DNA from: Erythrocercus mccallii
Lineage: Eukaryota > Chordata > Aves > Passeriformes > Dicruridae
Assembly: GCA_013397435.1 (NCBI GenBank)
Contig: VZRG01001499.1
Coordinates: 1 to 64,000, forward strand
Direction: 5' to 3'
DNA: 64,000 bases
Under the pieces are notes generated by a model. The model worked only from the letters and a program-made list of their open reading frames with translations. It had not been told where the DNA came from and made no database searches. Of this stretch, positions 26,901 to 33,502 are shown piece after piece. The position numbers were made by a program, and so were the translations under genes. The stretch's first letter is position 1. Each line of letters starts with the position of its first letter.

Positions 26901-29900
26901 GTTTCAGCAGAAAGAGGATACCAGAGTGCATTGCAGGCAGCCTGTTATGATAGTGAGAACACCTCAGCTGCTGGAGAGAACTTCTCAAGTGCAAAAGGAA
27001 AGCCCCTAACACCAGTCCTCATTTATTCTTGCTACATGATTCCTAGAGACAGGGGCTGGCCCACTGGAAAGCCAAACTCCCTATTTAGGAGATTCAGAGT
27101 TGAGAAGGGAGAAGGTCTTAGAAGTGATGGTATGAGACAGGGTGAAATATGGTAGAGGAGATAGAGAAGAAAAGCAGAACAGGTATTTCTCAGCTTCACT
27201 GCTTTGATCTTTTCCCCTCTTAACCCTTGCTCATTAAAGTTGAGACCATTTAGGACAAATAGCTTTTTCTTTTACTTCTCTGTTAAACAATTATTGTGAT
27301 TGCTTGGCTGTTTCATCTTCCTCACTGTGTCCACCTCATGGAGAGTGCAGAGTTCTCACAAACATCATCAGTAGAAATGGTGTAGAAATCGCTACTGTTA
27401 ACTCTAGGATTGCTTGGATCAAACTCTGCATTGCCCTGTATGGAGGCTTCTCCCTACTCAAGGTGCAGGTGCTTTTCAGTATCCAGTGATGCAGAGTCGA
27501 GTCAGAGGAGAAAGGTACCCAAGGGAAAGGAACCCTTTAACCTGAGCTGCAAAACAGCCTGGGCTCATGATACCTCTGTCCTGGGTTGTCTTTCCCAACT
27601 CTCTCCCATCCTAGCCAGAAAGCAGTAGGCATCTCCAGTCATTCCTTTGGCTATTTTTCCTGATAGACCAAACCAACAGCCGCCATCTTTCCAATCTGGA
27701 CATCACTGCCACCCCTGGAGCTGTCATGAACATACAATGGTCCAAAGAAGCTGCTATTGCTCCTAGAGGGGTTCAGTTGTCCCTGGACCCTGTTGTCACC
27801 AGGTGGCACCCAGCAGTGTAGGTTGTAAGAGCTGGTAGGTCAGCTTCATAAAGATCATCACTTTCACTCCCCTTCTAAACTGGAATGTGACCCTGGGCTG
27901 CGTGGGAATCTGTTGATCCAGTACACCTGGATACAGGCAGCTGAACACCCCATGTGCTGTGCCAAATGCTATATCAGCTTGATGACATCATCCCTTTTCT
28001 GGTGATAGTGGGTGTACACCCTCAGCTTTCACCAGCGTTGGTCAGTCCTAAATGCTGTTCTTTTTTCTTGGGAAGGAAATTTTTCTTATCATATCACTTC
28101 TTGGTCTGCTGTACATAGTTATTGTTTGGTAAAGTACTTAAATAAGTGCTTAACTTATGTGCTATCAGGTTGTCAGTTTGATTTTCTAGGTAAATGAGAG
28201 CCTTGTGATTCTCTTCTCTCTCTCGTCTATCAGCTGCCTTCCCTAGTGTTTTCTAGCTTTTGGCCCTTTTCAACCAAATTTTCCAGAGTCAGTGATCTCA
28301 AACATAATGAAGCTATTGCAAGTTTTGTGAAGTGCAGAGACTTGGAAGGGAAAAGGCTGAAGTGCCCTGAAAGAAGGAAATGTTGCCATATGAGCTCAAC
28401 CCCCATGGAATTTCAAAGGACCCAGTTAAGAGAGAATGTTCTTCACTCCTGGGAGAGGCTCCAGTCAGAGCTTGTTACTGATGAGCTGCATATTTCAAGG
28501 AGCCATGGTGGATCTCTCTTGCTCTTTTCTTTTGTGTCTAAGGTTATTTATGCCTTTGATCTTTGGAACTGTACATTTCTTATAAGGCACATGTGAGAGA
28601 AGCAGAAAGAGTAGACGATTTGGAGGTTTTCTGGACATAAATTCATTAAGCCCATGTGCTCACCCACACATGTCCATGAGACAATCTGATGCAACAACCC
28701 TTACCCACCAGCTAAGGACTTTGCTTTGCTCCACACCTGCCTGTGTGTTGGATGGAGGCTCACTTTTATTCCTAAGGACGGAGACTGATGACCTTGTATG
28801 GAAGGGGACTAAAGACACAATGTATTGCCAGGCTGTGAAAGCAGCATGTCTCAATGTGAAACAGCAGGAAAATTGTCAGTAAAGTAAGATGGAAAAACAT
28901 GAGGTGCTCTAGAAAGGACCATCTTATCACAGGCAGAACTCTGTGCTGGGAACCTCCCAAGCTAGCTGGCAGGGAATAGTGAGGGCTGGAGCATTTACCT
29001 CTTGGATACCTCATTTCATGTGTAAAAAACATTCAGCACTCAAAGTCCTGCTCCCTCTACTGAAATCAGATATGTAAAGCCTTCCTGAGTGAACTTTTCT
29101 CAGCTTTGGCTGCAAGGAGAGCCCTGTCACTGCTCCTCTGTCTACAGAGCAGCTCACTACTCTAAGACTTGCTCAAATTACAAGAGAGCTGGGTTCAGCT
29201 GCTGACTGCTTCCAGGAATATTGATCCCAGGTAGTTCATCTCACAGGCAAACAGCTCTACATCTCACTCAAGGAGCCGCTGCAGACATTTCTTTCTTTTT
29301 CCCTGTGCTGGTGAACATGCAGTGAAGTCCTGCAGCAGAATGAGCTCTGACAGGGAAAATTAAGTGACCCCCTGTGGCACAACACATTATGGCCTGAACT
29401 GAGGGAGTTGAATGCTCTCACAAGAAGGAGCAGATAACAACCTGGCTTGCCCACTCCTTTCATGAGTGCTCCCATGGTTGAGTTAGTACAGAAATTTGGA
29501 ACAGTAGCACCATGCTGGCCTGTGTCCTGTGCAGTATAAACATATCTTCTCTGTTGTGTTCTGAGACCCTCTCCCCTTCTGATTCCCTCTGGGTGACAGA
29601 AGCAAAGAAGTGCTCAGTCTGCAGATTTCTCTTGTGCTTGGGCTGTCAGATTGCTGCTGCTGCAGTTCCCAGTCCAGGGTAAGGACTGTCCTGAAACTGT
29701 GATACATGCACTGAATCAGCACTGCAAGTGCTTTGGAAATTTTGAGGTCAAAGCCACAAGTGCCAGTTGATGTGTGGCACAGTTAGCTGGAAGCTGAGCA
29801 CTAGGGGACTGGAGCACTACAATTATGTAAAGTCTGCTGCAGGTCTAACCCTCAGTCTCTTGCCCAAGGTCACATAAGAAGTCCATAGCAGAGAGCAATT

Positions 29901-31731
29901 GGAAACCAAATAAATCACCAGAATCCTAAGCTAATGTACTCACAGCTGAATCTAATCCTGAAAAATAAAAGCTTAAAGCCAGATTGTCTTTCAGCTGTTG
30001 CATCCTTGACATGGGTCATTGTTAACACGGGTAGTGGTGTCATGAGGACTCAAACTAATGGTAGACATCAGACCATAGAGTCATGGAAATGTAGAATGAC
30101 CTGGTTGGAAGGGATCTCAAAGATAATCTAGTTCCAAGCCACTGCCATGGACAGGGACACCTTCCACTATGCCAGGTTGCCCAATACTCCATACAACATA
30201 GCCTTGAACATTTCCAGGGATGGAACATGCTTCTGTCAGGTTCCTATAAATATGTATCTAGTAACTGACACCTATCAAGCACAAAATAGCTATCTTATTA
30301 AACAACAAAGTGATTTTACTACTGACATTAAACAACAATGTGATTTTACTACTGACAATACTCATTTCAGCTGGAGTTCATGCATTTTTTTTTCTTTTCT
30401 TTGCCAAATGTTATTTGAACACTCACCTGCAGAAAGTAACCATTTCTTGACAGGTGAGTAAAATCTGGTTAGTTTTTTGGATCTTTCTTTCTGGCAGTCA
30501 CTAGGCTTGCTGAGGAGGTCAGCAGACCTTGAACTTGACAGTGGACTTTTTTGGGTCCTAGCCCTCAGCAAGCATATTTTCTTATTCACATTTCCTACAC
30601 TCTCAGGGGTCCAATGCATTTTCTCTCTGGATCTGATAAATAAAGCTGAAGTGTTTCTTCTGCAATTCTGAATTCACTCTCTTTTCAAATATGTCTTTTA
30701 GTTAAGAGGAAATATTTGCAAGCCCCTGGTAAGAAATATGCACCTAACAATCAAGGCTTACAGCTTATGATTCCCTAGATTACAGCTACACTACAAGAAA
30801 GAATGCTACGAATCTACATTGTCACTTTTACCATGATTTATTTTACTGAGGATTAATGAGTCATTCCTTCACACAAGAATTAACAACACTCTTTTTCTAG
30901 CACACAAGTGAGTGGTTGCATTAACAAGCAGCTATAGACTGATTCCAAGCAGGCAACCAAGTGTCAGAAAAACAAAAAGGGATTTAATGCTGCACCAACA
31001 GGGAGCTTTTGAGATGGGGAGCTAGGACACCCGTTTGCTGCATAGCTTGATAAGTTTTCTTGGCTGACTGCTCCTAGTGATAAAAAATGGGATAAAAAAT
31101 GGGACTCGGTCCAGAATACAAGTGGGATACTGGCTTGCACAGAATGAGAAAGGATCAAAATATTTCAAGCTGTGGACTCAGGTGCTGAGATATGGGAAAG
31201 CTCAGCTGAGCTGTGTTCGTGTTTCTGAGGTTCTCAAGGTTACTTGCTATTGCCTGAGTTTCTGACAGACAATCGGAAAAACTATTTCCCAGCAAATTGA
31301 GAAGAGCACAAAAGAGGCTTTTTTCCTGGGATTTGCAGAATTCAGGCAGGGGCTAACTGAAATCCAACTAAACAAACTTTCAGATGCCCAACCTACCCTG
31401 CATGAGACCATTTGACTGTCCTGTCTTCTGGCTGCTCTCCATGACTCTGAGCAGTGCTGTGGTACTGACCCTGACTGGGACATGCAGCGGCACTTACCTC
31501 CAGGACCATCTCTGTCATCTGGAACTGCTTCTGGGAGGCCTTGTCCGAGCTCACAGGCTCGTGGAAGAGAAGGCAGAGCATGTCATACTTCTTCAGTGCC
31601 TGCTTGTAATTCTTCTCGTTCAGGTCGATCACTCGATCTTTCCCATCGTAAGTAGGGAAGTTCAGTCCCTCTTCTGCATTGCAGCAGAAAAGCAGGTAAA
31701 AACCTGCCAGGATCCAGCAAATTGCCTTCAT
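2903..31731 (-). CDS. CASQ2: Cardiac calsequestrin (CASQ2), exons 1-10 of an expected 11; 3' end outside window
   Basis: Calsequestrin-2 is the luminal Ca2+ buffer of cardiac sarcoplasmic reticulum. It polymerises with Ca2+ and contacts triadin, junctin and RYR2. Joining the ten exons gives 338 codons: a signal peptide of about 19 residues, a mature start EEGLNFPTYDG, then three thioredoxin-like domains (roughly residues 22-143, 144-246 and 247 onward). The choice of CASQ2 over skeletal CASQ1 rests on EEGLNFPTYDG in exon 1 and KTFKIDLFRPQIG in exon 10; CASQ1 differs at both. Residues at human disease positions are conserved (R33, L167, D307), as is the N-glycosylation sequon NVT at 335-337. 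Every visible splice site is GT-AG and phases match throughout. The acidic C-terminal tail, about 61 residues in human, is expected in exon 11 left of base 1. No frameshift or internal stop is seen. Human comparisons are from memory. Confidence 0.97.
2978..3366 (-). other. CASQ2: CASQ2 intron 9
   Basis: A short GT-AG intron. It contains a C/CA-rich stretch around 3275-3325 with a C8 run. Nothing else is recognised. Confidence 0.9.
3367..3467 (-). CDS. CASQ2: CASQ2 exon 9 (residues 280-313)
   Basis: This exon is 101 nt, with acceptor TTTCAG and donor GTGAGT. It encodes GFEFLEILKQVARDNTDNPD and then LSIVWIDPDDFPL. Asp307, within WIDPDD, is the position of a known human CPVT substitution and is conserved here. 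It ends in phase 0. Confidence 0.97.
3468..4150 (-). other. CASQ2: CASQ2 intron 8
   Basis: A GT-AG intron of 683 nt. It holds a MIR-like remnant near 3861-3920 and otherwise unremarkable sequence. Confidence 0.88.
3861..3920 (-). repeat. MIR-like SINE remnant
   Basis: The stretch reading gtcacacagcaag, followed by a gcagagttaggga-like segment, resembles the reverse complement of the MIR core. Similarity is judged from memory of the consensus and the fragment is short. Confidence 0.4.
4151..4205 (-). CDS. CASQ2: CASQ2 exon 8 (residues 262-279 plus first base of codon 280)
   Basis: This exon is 55 nt, with acceptor TTCCAG and donor GTAGGA. It encodes EDDMEGIHIVAFAEEDDP, part of thioredoxin-like domain III. 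The trailing G pairs with AT from exon 9 to give Asp280. Confidence 0.95.
4206..6900 (-). other. CASQ2: CASQ2 intron 7
   Basis: A GT-AG intron of 2695 nt. It contains a CR1 fragment (6214-6507) and an AT-rich low-complexity patch near 5270-5320. The rest is unremarkable. Confidence 0.88.
6214..6507 (+). repeat. CR1 LINE 3' fragment
   Basis: Recognised from the CR1 3' region: ggctttaaactgaaacaggg, gcaacctggtctagtggaag and ggtgtccctg, ending in the diagnostic avian tail tctatgattctgtga. It is 5' truncated, as most CR1 copies are, and lies opposite to CASQ2 within intron 7. Confidence 0.93.
6901..6946 (-). CDS. CASQ2: CASQ2 exon 7 (residues 246-261)
   Basis: This small exon of 46 nt has acceptor TTTCAG and donor GTAAGC. 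It encodes the end of Arg246 and then ATLRKLRPEDMFETW. It ends in phase 0. It is identified by phase fit and by the family-typical FETW motif. It is too short to stand out as an open frame on its own. Confidence 0.95.
8651..8784 (+). repeat. tRNA-Ile-derived SINE with CR1-like tail (TguSINE1-like)
   Basis: The left part (ctaataatgtcaaggttgca, then ggtttgattcc and caggcca) follows the anticodon arm to acceptor end of tRNA-Ile. A polymerase III B box lies at 8696-8706. The right part (ggacttgatgatccttgtgg, then gtcccttccag and ttctgtgattc) is the 3' tail shared with CR1 elements. The A box is not clear, so the copy is 5' truncated or diverged. A tRNA-Ile body plus CR1 tail is the structure I recall for TguSINE1 of songbirds; the family name is an inference. 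Confidence 0.75.
10579..10796. promoter_or_regulatory. Cluster of A/T-rich MEF2/TATA-like motifs in intron 6
   Basis: Three motifs lie within 218 bp: ctatatatatgg (10579-10590), tataaaaata (10697-10706) and the palindrome ctatttttatag (10785-10796). Each is close to a MEF2 or TATA site but none is an exact MEF2 consensus. The location inside a heart-muscle gene is suggestive only. Confidence 0.25.
11481..11611 (-). CDS. CASQ2: CASQ2 exon 6 (residues 203-245 plus two bases of codon 246)
   Basis: This exon is 131 nt, with acceptor CAACAG and donor GTATGT. It encodes VAKKLGLKMNEVDFYEPFME and EELVDFVREHR, closing domain II. The last two bases (AG) plus the first G of exon 7 make Arg246. Confidence 0.96.
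11612..12078 (-). other. CASQ2: CASQ2 intron 5
   Basis: A GT-AG intron of 467 nt with no recognisable feature. Confidence 0.9.
12079..12152 (-). CDS. CASQ2: CASQ2 exon 5 (residues 178-202)
   Basis: This exon is 74 nt, with acceptor TTCCAG and donor GTAAGC. It completes His178, then reads FKAFEEAAEQFQPYIKFFAT and FDKG. It ends in phase 0. The sequence is part of thioredoxin-like domain II. Confidence 0.96.
12153..13543 (-). other. CASQ2: CASQ2 intron 4
   Basis: A GT-AG intron of 1391 nt. It contains a perfect 19-bp tandem duplication (12722-12759). Nothing else is recognised. Confidence 0.9.
12722..12759. repeat. Perfect 19-bp tandem duplication
   Basis: The unit tttgagaaagatgaaggga occurs twice back to back without mismatch, which indicates a recent slippage or duplication event. 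Confidence 0.95.
13544..13655 (-). CDS. CASQ2: CASQ2 exon 4 (residues 141-177 plus first base of codon 178)
   Basis: This exon is 112 nt, with acceptor TGGCAG and donor GTAAGA. It encodes LLEDPVEVINSKLELQAF, then an acidic helix and IKLIGYFKGEDSE, opening thioredoxin-like domain II. Leu167, mutated in a human arrhythmia allele, is conserved. The exon leaves after the first base of a histidine codon completed by exon 5. Confidence 0.96.
13656..15875 (-). other. CASQ2: CASQ2 intron 3
   Basis: A GT-AG intron of 2220 nt. It holds a possible MIR remnant (14190-14275), a near-perfect tandem of ttttccttcctgagtg (about 14528-14559) and a purine/T-rich stretch near 15478-15530. Confidence 0.88.
14190..14275 (+). 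repeat. Possible MIR remnant
   Basis: The words gagcctcctcatatgcgaaa and the following bases up to an aatgttaatgagg-like end loosely follow the 3' half of MIR. It is highly diverged and could be chance. Confidence 0.28.
15876..15976 (-). CDS. CASQ2: CASQ2 exon 3 (residues 107-140)
   Basis: This exon is 101 nt, with acceptor TTTCAG and donor GTAAGC. It completes codon 107 (Gly), then reads LLEEGSLYVFKDERLVEFDG and on to VEFLLD, the end of thioredoxin-like domain I. It ends in phase 0. Confidence 0.96.
15977..17433 (-). other. CASQ2: CASQ2 intron 2, mostly assembly gap
   Basis: Only 15977-16578 is readable; the rest is N. The acceptor for exon 3 is visible and the donor after exon 2 is hidden. 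The readable part has no recognisable repeat. Confidence 0.85.
16579..17433. other. Assembly gap (855 N)
   Basis: An unbroken run of N. Its right edge touches the last base of CASQ2 exon 2, so the gap hides the splice donor. Nothing can be said of its content or true length. Confidence 1.
17434..17518 (-). CDS. CASQ2: CASQ2 exon 2 (residues 79-106 plus first base of codon 107)
   Basis: This exon is 85 nt, enters in phase 0 and leaves after the first base of a glycine codon. The acceptor is CCACAG. It encodes LAAQVLEPRSIGFGMVDSKK and continues to AKKL. The assembly gap starts at the next base, so the donor dinucleotide cannot be seen. The exon end is inferred because the single trailing G pairs with the GC that opens exon 3 to make the expected Gly. 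Confidence 0.95.
18775..18807 (+). promoter_or_regulatory. E-box plus TATA/MEF2 element in intron 1
   Basis: An exact E-box CACGTG (18775-18780) is followed 17 bp later by CTATAAATAG (18798-18807). The latter fits the MEF2 consensus YTAWWWWTAR and also reads as a strong TATA box on the plus strand. It sits in GC-rich sequence of intron 1. It could be a muscle enhancer for CASQ2 or the core promoter of an antisense or alternative transcript. No downstream coding exon is recognised. Confidence 0.4.
22982..23016. repeat. GT-rich low-complexity tract
   Basis: An imperfect (TG)n tract with tgtgtttg units. Confidence 0.85.
23858..23874. repeat. A17 homopolymer
   Basis: Seventeen A after aaaat. 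The flanks do not show a recognisable retrocopy. Confidence 0.9.
24516..24748 (+). repeat. CR1 LINE 3' fragment with internal insertion
   Basis: CR1 words gaggcactggaacaggttgc, gtgttcaaggccaggctgga and ctagtggaaggtgtccctgc appear in order. About 40 bp of foreign sequence, starting tgtgatgacccacactgaag near 24626, separates the gcaacctggt and ctagtgg blocks that are contiguous in other copies. Confidence 0.92.
24968..25190 (+). repeat. CR1 LINE 3' fragment, second subfamily
   Basis: The order of ggcctcaaattgcaccaggg, gtggagtcaccatccctgga and agatgtggcactcagagata followed by the gggttaatggttagactcaa end marks a CR1 subfamily different from the preceding copy. It is truncated at both ends. Confidence 0.9.
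25338..25345. other. Octamer-like word (atttgcat)
   Basis: A perfect octamer word with no supporting neighbours. It is listed only because the same word occurs in other blocks; probably chance. Confidence 0.1.
27796..27810 (+). promoter_or_regulatory. CTCF-like motif in intron 1
   Basis: tcaccaggtggcacc matches 14 of 15 positions of the core consensus CCASYAGRKGGCRSY; the mismatch is the first base. It is a single motif without further support. Confidence 0.35.
29849..29935 (-). repeat. MIR-like SINE remnant
   Basis: tcttgcccaaggtcacataa, followed by a gcagagagcaattgg-like segment, is close to the reverse complement of the conserved MIR core. Confidence 0.55.
30073..30228 (-). repeat. CR1 LINE 3' fragment
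   Basis: The reverse of a CR1 3' end: a catagagtcatgg-type tail, gacctggttggaagggatct, gacagggacaccttccacta and an aacatttccagggatgg-like block. It has the same orientation as CASQ2. Confidence 0.9.
30300..30359. repeat. Tandem duplication of a 30-bp unit
   Basis: Two adjacent 30-bp units built around tgattttactactgaca differ at about three positions. They are non-coding within intron 1. Confidence 0.95.
31498..31731 (-). CDS. CASQ2: CASQ2 exon 1 coding part (residues 1-78)
   Basis: This exon is 234 nt, ends in phase 0 and has donor GTAAGT. It encodes the start methionine (MKAICWILAG...), a hydrophobic signal peptide ending near CCNA, and the N-terminal arm plus the start of thioredoxin-like domain I. 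The arm is known in the family to mediate front-to-front dimerisation. The length of 78 codons equals the human exon. No in-frame ATG lies just upstream; the only upstream extension would need a TTG start. The base at -3 is C, so the Kozak context is weak. Any 5' UTR must begin just above 31731; its start cannot be fixed from sequence alone. Confidence 0.97.
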
Positions 31732-32100
31732 AGGGACACCCTTGGAGTGCAGCAAGGGGTTGGTAAATGTCCCCCTCTTTCTTAATTTGAGAAGAGAGGG
31801 AGAGCAAAGACTCCAGGTGAAATTTGAACTAAGTTTCTCTTAGTTTCTCTAAGTTTCTCTTTGTTGCTTTCCTAGTGTTGAGCGCAAACACTACGAGGCT
31901 GGTGGGGAGCAGCAAACTTTGCTGTCCTGTACTCACAACAAAGAGAGAGACAGACGGGAGAAGCTGTCAGGCCAAGCCCTGGATACCTTACATAGCTGTG
32001 TCCAGCTCCCGTGTCATTAGGAACTCCATTTTTAGGAAGCAGTTGTTTCAGGCTAAAAATAAACCCTGCAATGAATAAAAAGGACAGATATGACACCATT
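31732..32100 (-). promoter_or_regulatory. CASQ2: CASQ2 upstream region with MEF2 site and CArG-like element
   Basis: On the gene strand a perfect MEF2 consensus (TTATTTTTAG, the reverse complement of ctaaaaataa at 32053-32062) lies about 320 bp above the start codon. It is followed 16 bp later by CCTAAAAATGG (32026-32036), which is a CArG box with seven rather than six A/T bases. Mammalian CASQ2 promoters are known to use MEF2 and SRF, so the pairing is plausible. No convincing TATA box near the start codon is seen, and the transcription start is not determined. Confidence 0.5.
31831..31860. repeat. Triple 10-bp tandem repeat upstream of CASQ2
   Basis: Three consecutive decamers (aagtttctct, tagtttctct, aagtttctct) lie 100-130 bp above the CASQ2 start codon. 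On the gene strand they read as AGAGAAACTT-type purine-rich units, so they fall in the promoter or 5' UTR. Confidence 0.9.
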
Positions 32101-32371
32101 GAGGGACTTGCTGGCACTCTGCATCATCTGAGAGAGAGGGAGTGGGCAAGAGGGAGGGAGTGGAAGATGTCAGTCCTTGGGAATATTCAGGCAGGGTTTG
32201 AGAAGGGACAGACTTCACTCGTACAGGGAACCAAAGCACAGGCTGTCCTACTAGGAATTGATAAAAATAGAAGGTATTTACTGCATTTATAATAAGGGTA
32301 TCTCTCTTTACATTCCTTTGGGCATCACAGTGATTAGGCTTTTGATAACAGATTTCAGGTTAAACAGTTTC

Positions 32372-32447
32372 AGAGCTTCAGCCGCACCACTAGAGGAAAA
32401 GTCCTGTTTCCTCAGCAGCAAAGGAGGTGAACACTCCAGGGACTTCT
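32372..32447. repeat. Short interspersed repeat, copy 1
   Basis: About 76 bp around gcaccactagaggaaaagtc and cagcaaaggaggtgaacact recur at 40773-40850 in the same orientation with roughly 85-90 percent identity by eye. The family is not recognised; it could be an LTR or other transposon fragment. Confidence 0.85.
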
Positions 32448-33339
32448 TTCTCCTGCCTGGAGCACCATTTGGAGCTGCTAGCTGACATTCAAGGTGCTTT
32501 CTGAAGCACATTCTCTGCTTGGGGAGCAGCAGGAGAATTGCTGACCCTTGGACCTGTATTCCAAATGCAGATGTATTCCAAAGCTTATGTTGCAGCCTCC
32601 CATTTTCACAGCAGCTCCCAAGCTGCACACATTACTGGCAAGTGGTTACACCTTACCGTGCTAAGGGGGCTGACGGGTGGGAGACACATGCCCAAGCCCG
32701 TGTGATGGTCACTGGCAGGGCTCTCCTCAAGGGGATGGCCAGATGGCACCATCACCACCAGCCACCCTTTCTGGGAGCTGCCTGTTGGACTGGAGCAGGT
32801 TTTCCACACAACGCTCTTGCGTTTCCCAGCAAGCTGTCCTGCATATTCCTCCTTCTTCATGTCCCAGGGATGGTGGCCAGTTCCTCCTTCTGTGGGAGCT
32901 CAGCACCAGCTGCTGCTTTGCTGTATCACCTGCACAGCGCTGCTGGGGGAGAGCAGTTCAAGGCACAGTCCCTCTGCTCTTCCCCTCCTCTGACCACGGT
33001 GTCACCTCTGACCCATGACTGGCAGCAACAGGCAGGTGGACGCAGGCCAGCTGGCCACAAGCCAGCCCTGGGGCTGGCATGGATCCACTGGAAAAGGCCT
33101 GCTGAGGGGCTGCCAGAGAAGAGCTTGACAGGGGGCATGGCTCCCTTCCCCCTGCCAAAGTGATGTGCAGACAAGTGGCCTTATCAGGTCTTTTCCTTGC
33201 ATGCTGCTTCATCACAGCTTTGCTCCATCCACACCAGGGAAGAGACAATATCCCTTCTTAATGCAGTTGTTTCCATTTAATTGTATGTCTGGGATTATTT
33301 CAACTTTTGGGGCAAAAGATGAGCATTGCTTAGCAATTA
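32448..33339. other. Intergenic, no recognised feature
   Basis: GC-moderate, repeat-poor sequence with long chance open frames, including one of over 200 codons on the plus strand from 32519. No protein-family similarity is recognised. Confidence 0.6.
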
Positions 33340-33502
33340 CAGAATCATAGAATCATTTAGGTTGTAAAAGACTCTTAAGATCATTGAGTCCAGCCATTAA
33401 TCAAACACTGCCAAGTCCCCACTAAACCATGTCCCTAAGCATCACATCAACATGTCTTTTAAATATCCCCAGGAATGGTGACTAGAACACTTTCCTGGGC
33501 AG
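33340..33502 (-). repeat. CR1 LINE 3' fragment
   Basis: Begins with the diagnostic reverse tail agaatcatagaatcatttag, then accatgtccctaagcatcac and a gtcttttaaatatccc block. It belongs to the same CR1 subfamily type as the copy at 24968. Confidence 0.92.

Larger units (their letters stand above)
17519..31497 (-). other. CASQ2: CASQ2 intron 1 (about 14 kb)
   Basis: The largest intron, with donor GTAAGT next to exon 1 and acceptor CCACAG next to exon 2. It contains CR1 fragments (24516-24748, 24968-25190, 30073-30228), a MIR-like remnant, short tandem repeats, a TATA/MEF2-type element at 18798, a CTCF-like motif at 27796, a GT-rich stretch (22982-23016) and an A17 run (23858-23874). No nested coding gene is recognised. 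Confidence 0.88.

Noticed and set aside
31732..31755. N-terminal extension of CASQ2 by eight residues
   Set aside because: It would require a TTG start. The MKAIC methionine gives a normal signal peptide and an exon length equal to the human one.
32519..33163. A 214-codon open frame on the plus strand
   Set aside because: Composition is Ser/His/Cys/Pro-rich and irregular, there are no splice or family signals, and overlapping long frames exist on both strands. It looks like chance.
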